The notes beneath the pieces are model-generated. The model saw only the letters and a list, made by a program, of their open reading frames with translations, was not told the DNA's origin and made no database searches. 64,000 nucleotides of DNA from Rhodovastum atsumiense (GTDB taxonomy: Bacteria > Pseudomonadota > Alphaproteobacteria > Acetobacterales > Acetobacteraceae), in NCBI RefSeq assembly GCF_937425535.1, contig NZ_OW485601.1:4509501-4573500 (forward strand). Reading direction: 5' to 3'. Below, one piece after another: positions 8,243 to 17,052 of the stretch (within the stretch, counting starts at the first letter, position 1; the number at the start of each line of letters is the position of its first letter). Both the position numbers and the translations under genes were made by a program.

Positions 8243-9764
8243 TACAAGGTCTCCTTCGACAGCACGAAGTTCGTCAGCGCCTCCGTCCACGAGGTCTACG
8301 AAAGTCGGGGCCTTCGCGGCGATGTGGCTGCTGGGGTTCTCGGTCAACACCACCACCCTGTTCGCGCTGGTACTTGCCATCGGCATCGTGGTGGACGACG
8401 CCATCGTCATCGTCGAGGGCGTGTCGCGCCACATGGAGGCTGGGTTGTCGAGCCGCGAGGCGGCGGTGAAGGCAATGTCCGAGCTGTTCGGCCCGGTCAT
8501 CGGCATCACGCTGGTGCTGATGGCGGTGTTCATCCCGGCCGCCACCCTGCCGGGGCTGACCGGCCGGATGTACCAGCAGTTCGCCCTCGTCATCGCCGCG
8601 ACCGCGTTGATCTCCGCGGTGAACGCGGTGACGTTGAAGCCTACGCAATGTGCCCTGTGGCTGCGCCCGCCGCCCCCACCGGGCCGGCGCAACTTGTTCT
8701 ATCGCGGCTTCAACGCCGCCTACGCGCGCGCCGAGGCCGTCTATGCCGCGCTGATGCGTCGCCTGGTGGCGGTCAGTCTGCTGACCACGCTGGCCGGCTT
8801 CGCCCTGATCGGCTGCGCCATCTGGGGGCTCACGCAAGTACCGACCGCTTTCCTGCCCAACGAGGACCAGGGCTATTTCATCATCAGCCTGAACCTGCCC
8901 GATGCCGCTTCCGCCCGGCGCACCGAGGCGGTGGTGGCCGAGGCGGTCGGGCAGGTCCGCAAGGTCGCGGGGGTCGAGGACGTGATCGGCGTCTCCGGCA
9001 TCTCCCCACTCGACAACAACGCCACGCTCTACAATGCCGGCATGCTCTATGTTGTGCTCAGGGACTGGAGCGAACGCAAGACCGCGGAGCTGGGCATCGA
9101 TGCCATTACCGGGCGCGTGCGCGCGGCGCTGGCGGACCTGCCGACGGCCACGGCGCAGATCCTGCTGCCGCCCCCGATCCAGGGTGTGGGCAACAGCAAC
9201 GGCTTCACCATGATGGTGGAGATGAAGGACGGCAGCTCCGACTTTCTGGCGCTGCAGAGCGCCGCTGGGCAACTGGCCGAAAACGCCGCGACGCAGACCG
9301 GCCTCGCCCACGTGGCCGCCACCTTCAAGGGTGACACCAAGCAATTGCGGCTGGTGGTGGACCGGGTGAAGGCGGAGACGCTCGGGGTCACCGTCGGTCA
9401 GGTGTTCTCCGCGGTCGAATCCTATCTCGGTTCCACCTACGTTAACCAGTTCACCAAATTCAACAACGTCTTCCAGGTCTATGTGCAGGCCGACGCCCCG
9501 TTCCGCCTGCGGCCGGGAGATGTGCTGAAGCTGAAGGTCAAGGGGGCGGGCGGACAGATGGTGCCGCTTGGGACCCTGGCCAGCATCCGCGACGAGGTCG
9601 GTCCCACGCTTATCACCCTCTACAACCTCTATCCCGCTGCCACCGTGGTCGGCAGTCCGGCGAGCGGCTTCAGCTCGGGCGAGGCCATGACGCTGATGCA
9701 GGAGATCGCTGCCCGGTCGCTGCCGCCATCAATGGATACCGCGTGGACGGGCATGTCCTATCAG
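8243..9764 (+). pseudogene. RND efflux pump (AcrB/MexB-type), middle portion
   Basis: Inner-membrane proton-driven drug exporter remnant. The 5' third is missing: sequence begins at the IS66 end with YKVSFDSTKFVSASVHEVYE (AcrB residue ~325 region), then shifts frame at about 8303 with loss of the transmembrane helix normally next, continuing as VGAFAAMWLLGFSVNTTTLF and AIGIVVDDAIVIVE. The periplasmic porter and docking domains follow. The frame reads WTGMSYQ and is then split by the element at 9765. It resumes at 12075. At least three lesions, so non-functional. Confidence 0.85.
9760..9764. repeat. 5-bp target duplication ATCAG (left)
   Basis: ATCAG ends the left RND fragment and recurs at 12070-12074 at the start of the right fragment. 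Removing the insert and one copy rejoins the pump frame as SYQ-EQ-AVGNQVYYVFA, the expected AcrB-family sequence. Confidence 0.8.
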
Positions 9765-9790
9765 CTCGACTTTGGCCCTTTCGAGGGACA

Positions 9791-11194
9791 TCAAGCCGCA
9801 TAGGACATCAGCTCGGCCAAGCGCTGCTGCAGGGGTCTTGGATTTTCCGCGGTTCGTGCGCGCGCCCGCCAAGTCGGATAATCGTCCCGCCACAGGATGG
9901 GGTTCACTGCCTCCTCTGCCCACAGCACGCGTCTAACGGCGGCGAGGCAATCCGCGAACGTTGGGTCCGGCTTTCTGTACCAGGCAGCGCCGAGCACCGC
10001 GAGTTGGCCGGTCCGCGCGGCCATGTCGGCGGCCCACAGCGTCACCAGCGAGAACAGGCCGAGCAGCAACGGCGTGCTTCGGTGGATCGCCCGATCCGAC
10101 CACTGGCGCTGGGTCTCGAACCCGAGGTGGCGCCGGGCCTCTTGGAAAGTAGGCTCGACCGCCCAGCGCATCGCGTACCATGTCAGGATCTGCAACGCTG
10201 ACTGCTCCGGATCGGAGCAGACGAAGGCGCGCGTCTCGGCGCGTCCAGCCGGGTCCCTGGTCAGGACCCAGCGCACCGGCATGGTCTTGCCGTGCGCGCT
10301 CCACAGCGCCGTGCCGGTCGCGACATCGACCTCCCGCTCCGCCTTCCCATCCTTCGTCCGCCACCCCGGCACGGTCATGCGCTCCCACTTCGTGGCCTTC
10401 CGCACCGCCCGCGTGCGCGGCGTCAGTTGCCGGGTGCCGACGACGCGCGACCTGCCTTTCTGGCCTTTCCGGCGTGGCGGCGGCGGGTTGAAGAAGCGTG
10501 CGTCCATGCGGCAGCGCGCCACGCACACCGCGCAGTCGCGCAGTGTCCAGAAGAGGTCCAGGCTGGCGTAGGCGCCGTCGCCTACCATCACCAGCCGTCG
10601 GCCCGGGCACCAGCGGGCGACCAGCCGCATGGCCCAGGTCGCCTTCTCCGGCAGCGTCTGGTGTCGGCGCTGCCGCCTGACATCGGCCCGTTCCGAGCGG
10701 CTCAGAACCGTCAGGAACGGCAACCCCCAGGTACGCCTGGCGAAGCCGGGCCTGGCCACCACCTGCAGTGACAGCCACCGCAGGCCCGCAACCTTGACGA
10801 AGAAGCCGCGGCTCGACCGCACGGCATCGCGGTAGATGCCTTTGTCGCGGATCATGGCGCCGCGCCGACGTTCGACCGAATCGTCCACGGCGATCACCAG
10901 TGGCTCGCCCTCCGGCACGAACGCCGTCTGCAGCAGACCAAGCAGGATCCTGGCACCTTGCAGGCCCGACCAGTCCGCCCGCGAGAGGAAGCGGTGGAAG
11001 CGGCTGAACCCCTTGTCGGCGGCGCCATCCACCGCCCGCAGGGCCGCGCACACCGTCCGCCGGTTCAGGCACAGCAGCGCTCCCGTCGCCAGCGCCCCCG
11101 CGTTCAGCCACGACGGCTGCGTGAACATCGCCGCGAACGGCAGCAGCCACATCTCCATAACCCGGACGTTGCCGGACGCGTCGATCTTCGCCAT
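9791..11194 (-). CDS. DDE transposase, IS701/IS4-superfamily-like
   Basis: 467 residues, ending 26 bases inside the left inverted repeat. Motifs: VIAVDDSVERRRG (first Asp), MVGDGAYASLDLFW (second Asp), and WAVEPTFQEARRHLGFETQRQWSD with the YxxRWxVE-type glutamate block. Length and motif spacing fit DDE_5/IS701-like transposases. The start ATG at 11194 is divergent from the passenger gene. No frameshift seen; probably functional. Confidence 0.8.
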   Translation of the reverse strand: MAKIDASGNVRVMEMWLLPFAAMFTQPSWLNAGALATGALLCLNRRTVCAALRAVDGAADKGFSRFHRFLSRADWSGLQGARILLGLLQTAFVPEGEPLVIAVDDSVERRRGAMIRDKGIYRDAVRSSRGFFVKVAGLRWLSLQVVARPGFARRTWGLPFLTVLSRSERADVRRQRRHQTLPEKATWAMRLVARWCPGRRLVMVGDGAYASLDLFWTLRDCAVCVARCRMDARFFNPPPPRRKGQKGRSRVVGTRQLTPRTRAVRKATKWERMTVPGWRTKDGKAEREVDVATGTALWSAHGKTMPVRWVLTRDPAGRAETRAFVCSDPEQSALQILTWYAMRWAVEPTFQEARRHLGFETQRQWSDRAIHRSTPLLLGLFSLVTLWAADMAARTGQLAVLGAAWYRKPDPTFADCLAAVRRVLWAEEAVNPILWRDDYPTWRARARTAENPRPLQQRLAELMSYAA

Positions 11195-11249
11195 GACGCT
11201 CTCCCCCGTGAGGCCGTACTGTGCCTCTCCTCGGGAGGGAGGATGGGAA

Positions 11250-12014
11250 ATGGTCGGATCGTCAGCAGGGCCGCTGCGCCGCTGGCTCTCTCGTCTGCCC
11301 TCGCGACAGCCCCCTGCCAGCCCGGCGTCAGCGCCAGGGTCGCCACCGATGATCCGCTCCGGGGTCCTCGCTCGCTACCGCCGCCTGCGTCAGATCAGCA
11401 AGGAACAGCACGCAGCCGTCCTGGACATCATCGCCCACGACGTGCTGCTGGACTGGGCCAGGCGGCTCGACCTGACTGAAGGCAAGGCGGTGGTGCTCGA
11501 AAACGACAACGAGCTGACGCTGCCGGAGGATCTGGCCATCTACTTGCCCAGGCTGGGCCGTTCACATCCGCTCGACCGCTATGCCCGGGTCGCACGGTTC
11601 ACGTCCGACTCCGACGAGGCGATCGTGCTCGCGGCGATGCGCCGGGCATGTTTCTCGCTCTGGCGCATCGAGCGGCGACACCCGGTCACAGGCCTGATCC
11701 TGCGCGATCTGCTGCGGGACAAGGAGACCTGGCTGATCGACGAGGCCATGGAGAAGAACGCGCCACTGGGAATGGAGATGGCTGCGCGTCTCCTGCAGCC
11801 CGAGAGCTTCGCGATGACCGCCCGTATCATCGTGCCGCTCCTCCCGGACCTGATGACACGTACGGAACTAATGGAAGAGGTGTTCACCAGGGCACCTGCG
11901 TTGACGCGCCTCCAGGGGGACACCCTTGCTGGGGACCCGCGTTTCGCGATCGGCGTCTATCGCGCCGCCGTCGCCACGGGGGCGATGGATCGCGTCCGCT
12001 TCAAACGCAAATAG
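11250..12014 (+). CDS. IS passenger gene, unknown function
   Basis: 254 residues from the ATG at 11250, which has a strong Shine-Dalgarno (GGGAGGGAGG) seven bases upstream; an internal ATG at 11349 would give 221 residues beginning MIRSGVLARYRRLRQIS. Largely alpha-helical: KEQHAAVLDIIAHDVLLDW, NELTLPEDLAIYLPRLG, an acidic/basic helix WLIDEAMEKNAPLGMEMAARLL, and a basic tail RVRFKRK. No Cys, no membrane helix, no recognisable enzyme motif. Placed divergently from the transposase inside the same inverted repeats, so regulation of transposition or host benefit is possible. Not identified. Confidence 0.7.
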   Translation: MVGSSAGPLRRWLSRLPSRQPPASPASAPGSPPMIRSGVLARYRRLRQISKEQHAAVLDIIAHDVLLDWARRLDLTEGKAVVLENDNELTLPEDLAIYLPRLGRSHPLDRYARVARFTSDSDEAIVLAAMRRACFSLWRIERRHPVTGLILRDLLRDKETWLIDEAMEKNAPLGMEMAARLLQPESFAMTARIIVPLLPDLMTRTELMEEVFTRAPALTRLQGDTLAGDPRFAIGVYRAAVATGAMDRVRFKRK

Positions 12015-12069
12015 GCCCAAATCCATGCGGGCGGCCCCACCACCACACACCAAAAGCGCCAAAGTCCAG

Positions 12070-12074
12070 ATCAG
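12070..12074. repeat. 5-bp target duplication ATCAG (right)
   Basis: Right-hand copy of the duplication made when the passenger-bearing element inserted into the RND gene. Confidence 0.8.
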
Positions 12075-12614
12075 GAACAGGCAGTGGGCAATCAAGTCTA
12101 CTACGTGTTCGCCGTCGCGCTGCTACTGGTCTATTTCGTGCTGGCAGGACAGTACGAAAGCTGGCTGCAGCCGCTGGCAGTCATCTTCGCCGTGCCGATC
12201 TCCCTGCTTGGCACCGTGGCCGCCCTCGGCGCCACCGGCATGCCGAACGACCTGTACACGCAGATCGGCCTCGTGCTGCTGATCGCCCTCGCCGCCAAGA
12301 ACGCCATCCTGGTGGTGGAATATGCCCGCGAGAAATGCGCCGGGGGCATGGAGGTCGCGGAGGCGGCGGTGGAGGCGGCGCGGCTGCGCTTCCGGCCCAT
12401 CCTGATGACCTCCTTCGCCTTCATCTTCGGCATGTTGCCGCTGGTCTTCGCCTCCGGGGCCGGCGCCGGCGCGCGGGCCTCGATCGGCGTGGCGGTGGTC
12501 AGCGGCATGCTGGCCTCGACCTTCCTGGCCGTGCTGTTCGTGCCCGCCTTCTTCACCGTCCTGGAGCGACTGGCGCGGTGGCGAAAGGGGGCGGCCGGAG
12601 CCCGGATCCGCTGA
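12075..12614 (+). pseudogene. RND efflux pump, C-terminal portion
   Basis: Continuation of the gene broken at 9764. Reads EQAVGNQVYYVFAVALLLVY then AGQYESWLQPLAVIFAVPIS, the AcrB TM9-TM10 region, IALAAKNAILVVEYA, and the last helices FIFGMLPLVFASGAGAGARA and FLAVLFVPAFFTVLERLARW. The natural stop is intact at 12612-12614. A GTG at 12084 could permit a truncated product, but this would lack the porter domain. Confidence 0.85.
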
Positions 12615-12617
12615 GGG

Positions 12618-12702
12618 GGGCCGTTGCAAATTCCTGATGCAATTGGAACGGGGTATGACCACCGGCGGCGAAGGGGACTGAGGAGCTGCTGGTGGCAAGT
12701 TT
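12618..12702 (+). repeat. 5'-end stub of a second IS6-like element
   Basis: CCGTTGCAAATTCCTGATGC... closely matches, in opposite orientation, the terminal ~85 bp (transposase-proximal end) of the IS6 element whose right end is at 13534, including the start of the transposase (GGTGGCAAGTTT versus GGTGGCACGTTT). Only the end remains; it is abutted directly by the left end of the full element, as expected after replicative IS6-type deletion. Confidence 0.65.
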
Positions 12703-13534
12703 GGTTGTGTTGCAAACGCTGTGAACGGGTCGAGTGCTGCTCTGGATGCCGCGGGGTTCAGGCAGCGATGTTGAACAGACTGGCAATGAAGGCAGCCTGT
12801 GCCTTCATGTCCCGACCGTCGATCCTGCGAACCTGCCCTTTCCTCATCATTGCCATCGCCTCGTAGCCTGCCAGCGTTCGTCGTGCTGTTCGAAAACTGC
12901 CGAAGCCGAGCCCAGGTGTGGTCAGCCGTTTGATCCGCTGATGATCCTGTTCGACGATATTCGTCAGATATTTGCATTGCCGTAGCCGTGATCGCCACCA
13001 CAGCTCACCCGCTGCCTTCATCTCGGCAACGGCTTTGGGATAGGCCGCATTCTTGTCAACGGTGATCGTACGCGGGTTCACGGTGTGCGGCTGACCGAGG
13101 GCCTTGCGGAAGAATCGCTTCGCCGCCGCCGCATCCCGTCTCGCAGAGAGCAGGAAGTCGATGGTCTGGCCCCGGCTGTCGACCGCGCGATAGAGGTATG
13201 TCCAGCGACCTTTGACCTTCAGGTAGGTCTCGTCGACCCGTCAGGAACCGGTGCACGGGCGCAGATACGGCCGCAACCGCTTTTCGAACTCGGGCGCATA
13301 AGCCTGGATCCAGCGGAAAATGGTGGTGTGGTCGACCTCAACGGCACGATCCGCCAGCATCAACTCGAGGTCGCGATAGCTCACCGGAAACATCAAGTAC
13401 CAGCGCACCGCCCTGATGATCACGTCGGCCGTGAAATGCCGTCCCTTGAAACGTGCCACCACCAACTCCTCAGCCCCCTTCGCCGCCGGCGATCATACCT
13501 CGTTCCAATCGCACCGGGAATTTGCAACGGAACC
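12703..13534 (-). mobile_element. IS6-family element, ~832 bp
   Basis: Ends GGTTGTGTTGCAAA (left, 12703) and GGTTCCGTTGCAAA (right, inward from 13534) are IS6-type terminal repeats. They bracket one transposase gene with a nonsense codon. The flanking 8-mers differ (no target duplication), fitting replicative or recombined IS6 history. Its right end truncates the hydrolase gene next to it. Confidence 0.75.
12758..13465 (-). pseudogene. IS6-family transposase with internal TGA
   Basis: 236 codons in one frame: FKGRHFTADVIIRAVRWYLM, HTH VSYRDLELMLADRAVEV with TTIFRWIQAYAPEFEKR, the first Asp in RVDETYLKVKGRW, second in ITVDKNAAYPKA, and Glu in NIVEQDHQRIKR. A single TGA at 13243-13241 replaces the Trp normally found after CTGS and before RVDETY, i.e. 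a one-base nonsense change just before the catalytic core. Otherwise undamaged, so the inactivation looks recent. Confidence 0.8.
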
Positions 13535-14761
13535 CATCAAGATCCAGTCGACCAAGGCGTCAACGCACACCTTGCTCTCATGGATGCTGTGCCGGGTTCG
13601 CCACTTCCGCAGCAGTGGGTCGTCTTGCTGGAAGATCGGTAGCAACGTCACCACGTCTACGGCGCCGCTTACATCGGGGACGGAATCCGCGGAGACCTCC
13701 ACGAGGTTCGACCAGAAGAACATCTCGCGTCCATAAACGCACTTCAGCGGCCCGGCGGCCAGCATCAAGCAGAACGCGGTTACGACGGGCTCCCCCAGAA
13801 TCGGGGCGGCGAGATGCCACGGAACAAGCTCGACCCAGTCAAGCATTGGCCCCAGCAGCAGTGCGGCGGCGGCGAGCAGGAAGAGGGGCCATTTTCTGGG
13901 TGCCATGAGCTGGATGACCGTGACCCCGCCGATGCAGTGGACCCAGGAGGAAAGCCAGTTGCCTATGGAGCCTGCGACGAGAGCCATGTTCGCCTCGTCG
14001 TTGAACCCCCTGACCACCAGCAGCCTCGATCCCTCCCCGACGGGCGTTTGGGGGCAGTGCGCGAGGAGGCGGTCACGTCGCCGCACTGCATATCTCTGGA
14101 GCCGCGTGCCGGCAATCGACGAACCCGACCTGGGAAGGCCGATGAACGGCACGCAGGCCAAGTCGACGAGCAGGGCCAGCAGGGTGAAAGACAGCAATAA
14201 GGTCGGGCCAAGCAGCGCCTTGGGGAGCGTCATGCACAGGTACGACACGGCATGCCGCACTGGCTCGAGATGCCACAGGTGGAAGACTACGAGGTGGGCC
14301 GCGACGGTTACGCCGAGTATGGTCGGCCCGTTTTCCGACCGCCTCGTCGCCTGCGCGGGGACCAGCCGCACGAACGGCGTGGCCAGCGTAACCACGTCGA
14401 CAGATACCGCCCCGCGGCCGGGGCTGCCCCGGAGCATGTGGCTCGCCATCAGGGCGATGTTGCCGCCGTGGCTGTGGCCCAAAATTATCACCCGGGTCCT
14501 CACCAGGGGAGGCAGATCCTTCTCGATCCGGGACGCCAGCTCCGCCGCCGCTTCGTAGCGGTCCACCAGGGAGTTCGCCCCGCTCCAGTTGAACGGGACG
14601 ACCTCCAACGAAGATGACTCGCCCCCGAGTTTGGCTGTTAGTTGCCGGAAGAACGCGGAGTTCTTTTCAAACCAGCGCGGCTCTTTCCCCGGGCCCACAC
14701 GGAACAGCCCTCTTCCCCACATGCCGTGTACCAGATAGACTAAAGTTTTGGAGTATTCCAA
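13493..14761 (-). CDS. Membrane-associated alpha/beta hydrolase, C-terminus cut by IS6
   Basis: Serine hydrolase fold: TLVYLVHGMWGRG (oxyanion region) near the start and the nucleophile elbow ILGHSHGGNIALMASHML. Hydrophobic spans LLGPTLLLSFTLLALLVDLA and WPLFLLAAAALLLGPMLDWV suggest membrane anchoring. From about VDWILM the frame enters the IS6 terminal repeat and ends after 13 IS-encoded residues, so the native C-terminus is lost. Start uncertain: TTG at 14761 with GAAGGA upstream begins just before the hydrolase fold; the frame is open to ATG 15013, but those extra 84 residues look unrelated. Substrate unknown. Confidence 0.6.
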   Translation of the reverse strand: MEYSKTLVYLVHGMWGRGLFRVGPGKEPRWFEKNSAFFRQLTAKLGGESSSLEVVPFNWSGANSLVDRYEAAAELASRIEKDLPPLVRTRVIILGHSHGGNIALMASHMLRGSPGRGAVSVDVVTLATPFVRLVPAQATRRSENGPTILGVTVAAHLVVFHLWHLEPVRHAVSYLCMTLPKALLGPTLLLSFTLLALLVDLACVPFIGLPRSGSSIAGTRLQRYAVRRRDRLLAHCPQTPVGEGSRLLVVRGFNDEANMALVAGSIGNWLSSWVHCIGGVTVIQLMAPRKWPLFLLAAAALLLGPMLDWVELVPWHLAAPILGEPVVTAFCLMLAAGPLKCVYGREMFFWSNLVEVSADSVPDVSGAVDVVTLLPIFQQDDPLLRKWRTRHSIHESKVCVDALVDWILMGSVANSRCDWNEV

Positions 14762-15295
14762 CGCGCGCCTGCATCCTTCTCTCCATGCAGGAGTGCAGCA
14801 GAAGCGAGGGCCTGACGTCGACCTCCAATCGCTGTCACCGGAGCGAAATCTCCGCCCGCATTGGCCGGACCTGACGGGAATGGCGCGTACTCCGCGCTGC
14901 ATCAGGTTCCCGACCATCTGCCGCAGCTCCTCGGAGGTCTCCCAGATGTCCTGCTGCGGCGGGGCGACGGTCTCGCCATCTTCCGGCAACACCATCACCG
15001 GATGGCCGCGCACCGAAACGGCGTGGCAACAGCCAGGCGCCGGACAGGATCGAAGGTGACAGCGACCAATGTGGCTTGACGTCGCGGCCGTTCAAACCCG
15101 TTGAGATGCTGAGCCGTGGCACGACCTGTTTCGCGAATGACCTGTCCGGAATGCGCCTGATGTAGCAGCGGCCTGCCTGCGGCCGGGCAGGGCGGGGTTG
15201 GTATTGCAGAGGCGTTCTGGCTGCCGCTGGACCGGCACTTTGGCGGTGTGGCACGTGCCAGGACCTCCAGGATTGGGCTGTTCAGGACTGCAAAC
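14762..15295. other. Unassigned intergenic stretch
   Basis: Minus-strand frames cover this stretch, including one contiguous with the hydrolase (MRGHPVMVLPEDGETVAPP, DIWETSEELRQMVGNLM), which could be a fragment of another gene fused in. Nothing could be assigned to a family; no convincing RBS or IS end was found. Confidence 0.4.
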
Positions 15296-16594
15296 TTATT
15301 TGGGAACGGAGCGTCGCTCACCTTGCAGGATGGCCTCGATCAGGCTGCAGGCGCGGCCCACGCCGTCCTCGGACCGCACCTCTCGCCCGACAGCGGCAGC
15401 GCGTTCCGCCGCGTCCTTACTCATCAACAAGCGGCGCAATGCCTTCACGGCGGCGGCGACGGTGTAGCCCGCAGCCGGCACGACGCGTGCAACGCCCAGG
15501 CGTTTCGCACGCGCCGCGTTGTCAGGCTGGTCATGACCGAAGGGGACGACCAGCATGGGACGCCCGGCACGCAGTGCCTCGGCCAGCGTGCCGCTGCCAC
15601 CCTGATGCACGATCGCCTCGGCCGCCGCGAACACCCGCGCGTGCGGCACGTAAGGCAGAGCGAGCATTCCCTCCGGCAACGGGTCCGGCAACTGGGCGAG
15701 GTTGGAAGGAGCCGTCCCCACCAGAAACAGCGCTCTCCGTCTGAGCGCCATGGCGGCGGCCAGGCTGTTTGCATAGAACCGGCCGGCAGCGTTCACCGCG
15801 GCCGAGCCGAGGGTGAACACGATGGGGGGCGGGCCGGCGGCGAGGAATCGATCGAGATCCGGGCGTGGCTGTCCCATCACTGCGGTCTCGTCCCAGAAGA
15901 GCGGGCCGGTGATGTGGACATGTGGCGGCCAGTCCGGCTGGGGGTATGCCAGCAGCTGGGAAAACATCGCCAGGATCAGCGTGGGCGAATGCTGCCCCTC
16001 GAACAGCGGGTCCGGCCCGGGAAGAGGCAAGCCAAGGTTCCGGCGCAGCACGCGCAGCGGTTCGCTCCATGGCTCCGCCGCCTCCTGGACAACTCGTCGC
16101 ATCTGTGCCCCGACACGGTGCCCAAAGGGGCGCAGGGCGGCGGTCAGGCGTGGGGCCCCGGACAACACCGGAAAGTCATGGGCCGAAAAGAAGCCCATCG
16201 GCTGGAGCAGCGCCGATGCCCAGGGCAGCCCTGCGGTTTCGGCGAGCAACGGGGCGGCGATGGACAGCGGTGTCGAAACCAGGAGATCGGCTGCCCGTGT
16301 GGCCTCCCGCAGATCCGTGTAGCTGTCGGCAACCGCCGGTGCAACCACGCGGCGGAACAGGACCTCGGATCCGGTCCGGGGGTCCATGATTTCCGCTTCG
16401 AGCACAGGGTCGTCCGGCATTTCGGGCCGCATGCGCCGCCACATGAGTCCCGCCGCTTCCACCCGCGCCCGGTGTGCCGAACTGATGGCGATCGTGACGG
16501 TGTGGCCGCGCATCTGCAGCCCCGCGCCCAATGCGAGGTAAGGGTGCAGGTCGCCAAGGGAGCCAAAGGTCGCAATAACGATATGGGATGCCAT
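15296..16594 (-). CDS. UGT-like (GT1) glycosyltransferase
   Basis: 432-residue GT-B enzyme of the MGT/UGT type, usually adding sugars to small hydrophobic acceptors such as macrolides, sterols or flavonoids. N-terminal IVIATFGSLGDLHPYLALG is the acceptor-domain signature. The C-terminal donor-binding signature is complete: YVPHARVFAAAEAIVHQGGS followed by GTLAEALRAGRPMLVVPFGH and DQPDNAARAKRLG, with His and Gln/Asp contacts for the nucleotide sugar. No membrane segment. Monocistronic; its start is 200 bases from the VapBC operator on the opposite strand. Substrate not predictable. Confidence 0.85.
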   Translation of the reverse strand: MASHIVIATFGSLGDLHPYLALGAGLQMRGHTVTIAISSAHRARVEAAGLMWRRMRPEMPDDPVLEAEIMDPRTGSEVLFRRVVAPAVADSYTDLREATRAADLLVSTPLSIAAPLLAETAGLPWASALLQPMGFFSAHDFPVLSGAPRLTAALRPFGHRVGAQMRRVVQEAAEPWSEPLRVLRRNLGLPLPGPDPLFEGQHSPTLILAMFSQLLAYPQPDWPPHVHITGPLFWDETAVMGQPRPDLDRFLAAGPPPIVFTLGSAAVNAAGRFYANSLAAAMALRRRALFLVGTAPSNLAQLPDPLPEGMLALPYVPHARVFAAAEAIVHQGGSGTLAEALRAGRPMLVVPFGHDQPDNAARAKRLGVARVVPAAGYTVAAAVKALRRLLMSKDAAERAAAVGREVRSEDGVGRACSLIEAILQGERRSVPK

Positions 16595-16736
16595 ACACCT
16601 TCTCGACGGGAGGTGTTTACACGGGAAAGGGCTTAATGAGTCGGCGGACAGCCAGAAAGCGTCGGCTGCGCGGAGTGCACCGCACTTCTTGGAAGTGTGC
16701 CGCCAGTCGACCGCTTATCGCGGGGGGCGCTTGATT

Positions 16737-16757
16737 ATGGACCAACGAATGGTCCAT
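16737..16757. promoter_or_regulatory. Operator palindrome of the VapBC pair
   Basis: ATGGACCA (16737-16744), five-base spacer, TGGTCCAT (16750-16757): a perfect inverted repeat 37 bases upstream of the antitoxin start. Position and symmetry fit the autoregulatory operator bound by a VapB(C) complex. Confidence 0.6.
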
Positions 16758-16794
16758 TGTGAATTCCTCCACGACGCGGGGGCACAAGATAAAG

Positions 16795-17052
16795 ATGGAA
16801 GTGCCGGTCAGCGAGGCAAAGGGCTTGCTTACCGATCTGGTGAAGCGCGCCGAGAGCGGTGAGGAGATCGTCCTGACCCGACACGGTCGTCCGGTCGTCC
16901 GGCTTGTTCCGCTGCCTGCGCGGCCGACCGAAGCGGAACGCCGCGATCTGCTGCGTGCCGTGCGGACCGCCGGACGGATGCAGGGCAGTCCAGGGCCGGG
17001 GGCCGCCCGCAGCCAGGACTTTCTCTATGACATCGACGGACTGCCTCAGTGA
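16795..17052 (+). CDS. vapB: Type II antitoxin, Phd/YefM-like (VapB)
   Basis: 85 residues. MEVPVSEAKGLLTDLVKRAE and EEIVLTRHGRPVVRLVPL are the N-terminal DNA-binding fold of Phd/YefM antitoxins; the C-terminal tail (QDFLYDIDGL) is the toxin-neutralising segment. The ATG at 16795 fits the family N-terminus better than the in-frame GTG at 16759 which overlaps the operator. The stop overlaps the toxin start by GTGA, so the pair is translationally coupled and probably autorepressed through the upstream palindrome. Confidence 0.85.
   Translation: MEVPVSEAKGLLTDLVKRAESGEEIVLTRHGRPVVRLVPLPARPTEAERRDLLRAVRTAGRMQGSPGPGAARSQDFLYDIDGLPQ

Larger units (their letters stand above)
9765..12069. mobile_element. 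2305-bp IS701/IS4-like element with passenger gene
   Basis: Bounded by imperfect inverted repeats CTCGACTTTGGCCCTTT (from 9765) and CTGGACTTTGGCGCTTT (inward from 12069) and a 5-bp duplication ATCAG. It carries a DDE transposase on the minus strand and a divergent non-transposase gene on the plus strand, with 55 bases between the two start codons. The ends enclose both genes, so the second gene is true cargo. Family: the transposase resembles the DDE_5/IS701-like group, whose usual duplication is 4 bp, so the assignment is tentative. Confidence 0.75.

Noticed and set aside
6783-8248. Possible 8-bp target duplications around IS66 copy 1, or reconstructable by exchanging flanks with copy 2
   Set aside because: GATCAAGG, AGTACAAG, GGCTGAAC and TCGATCGG and their complements do not match in any pairing.
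13535-15295. Second hydrolase-like gene on the plus strand (13905-14558 and similar frames)
   Set aside because: Antisense to the clear GHSHGG hydrolase; no motif of its own.
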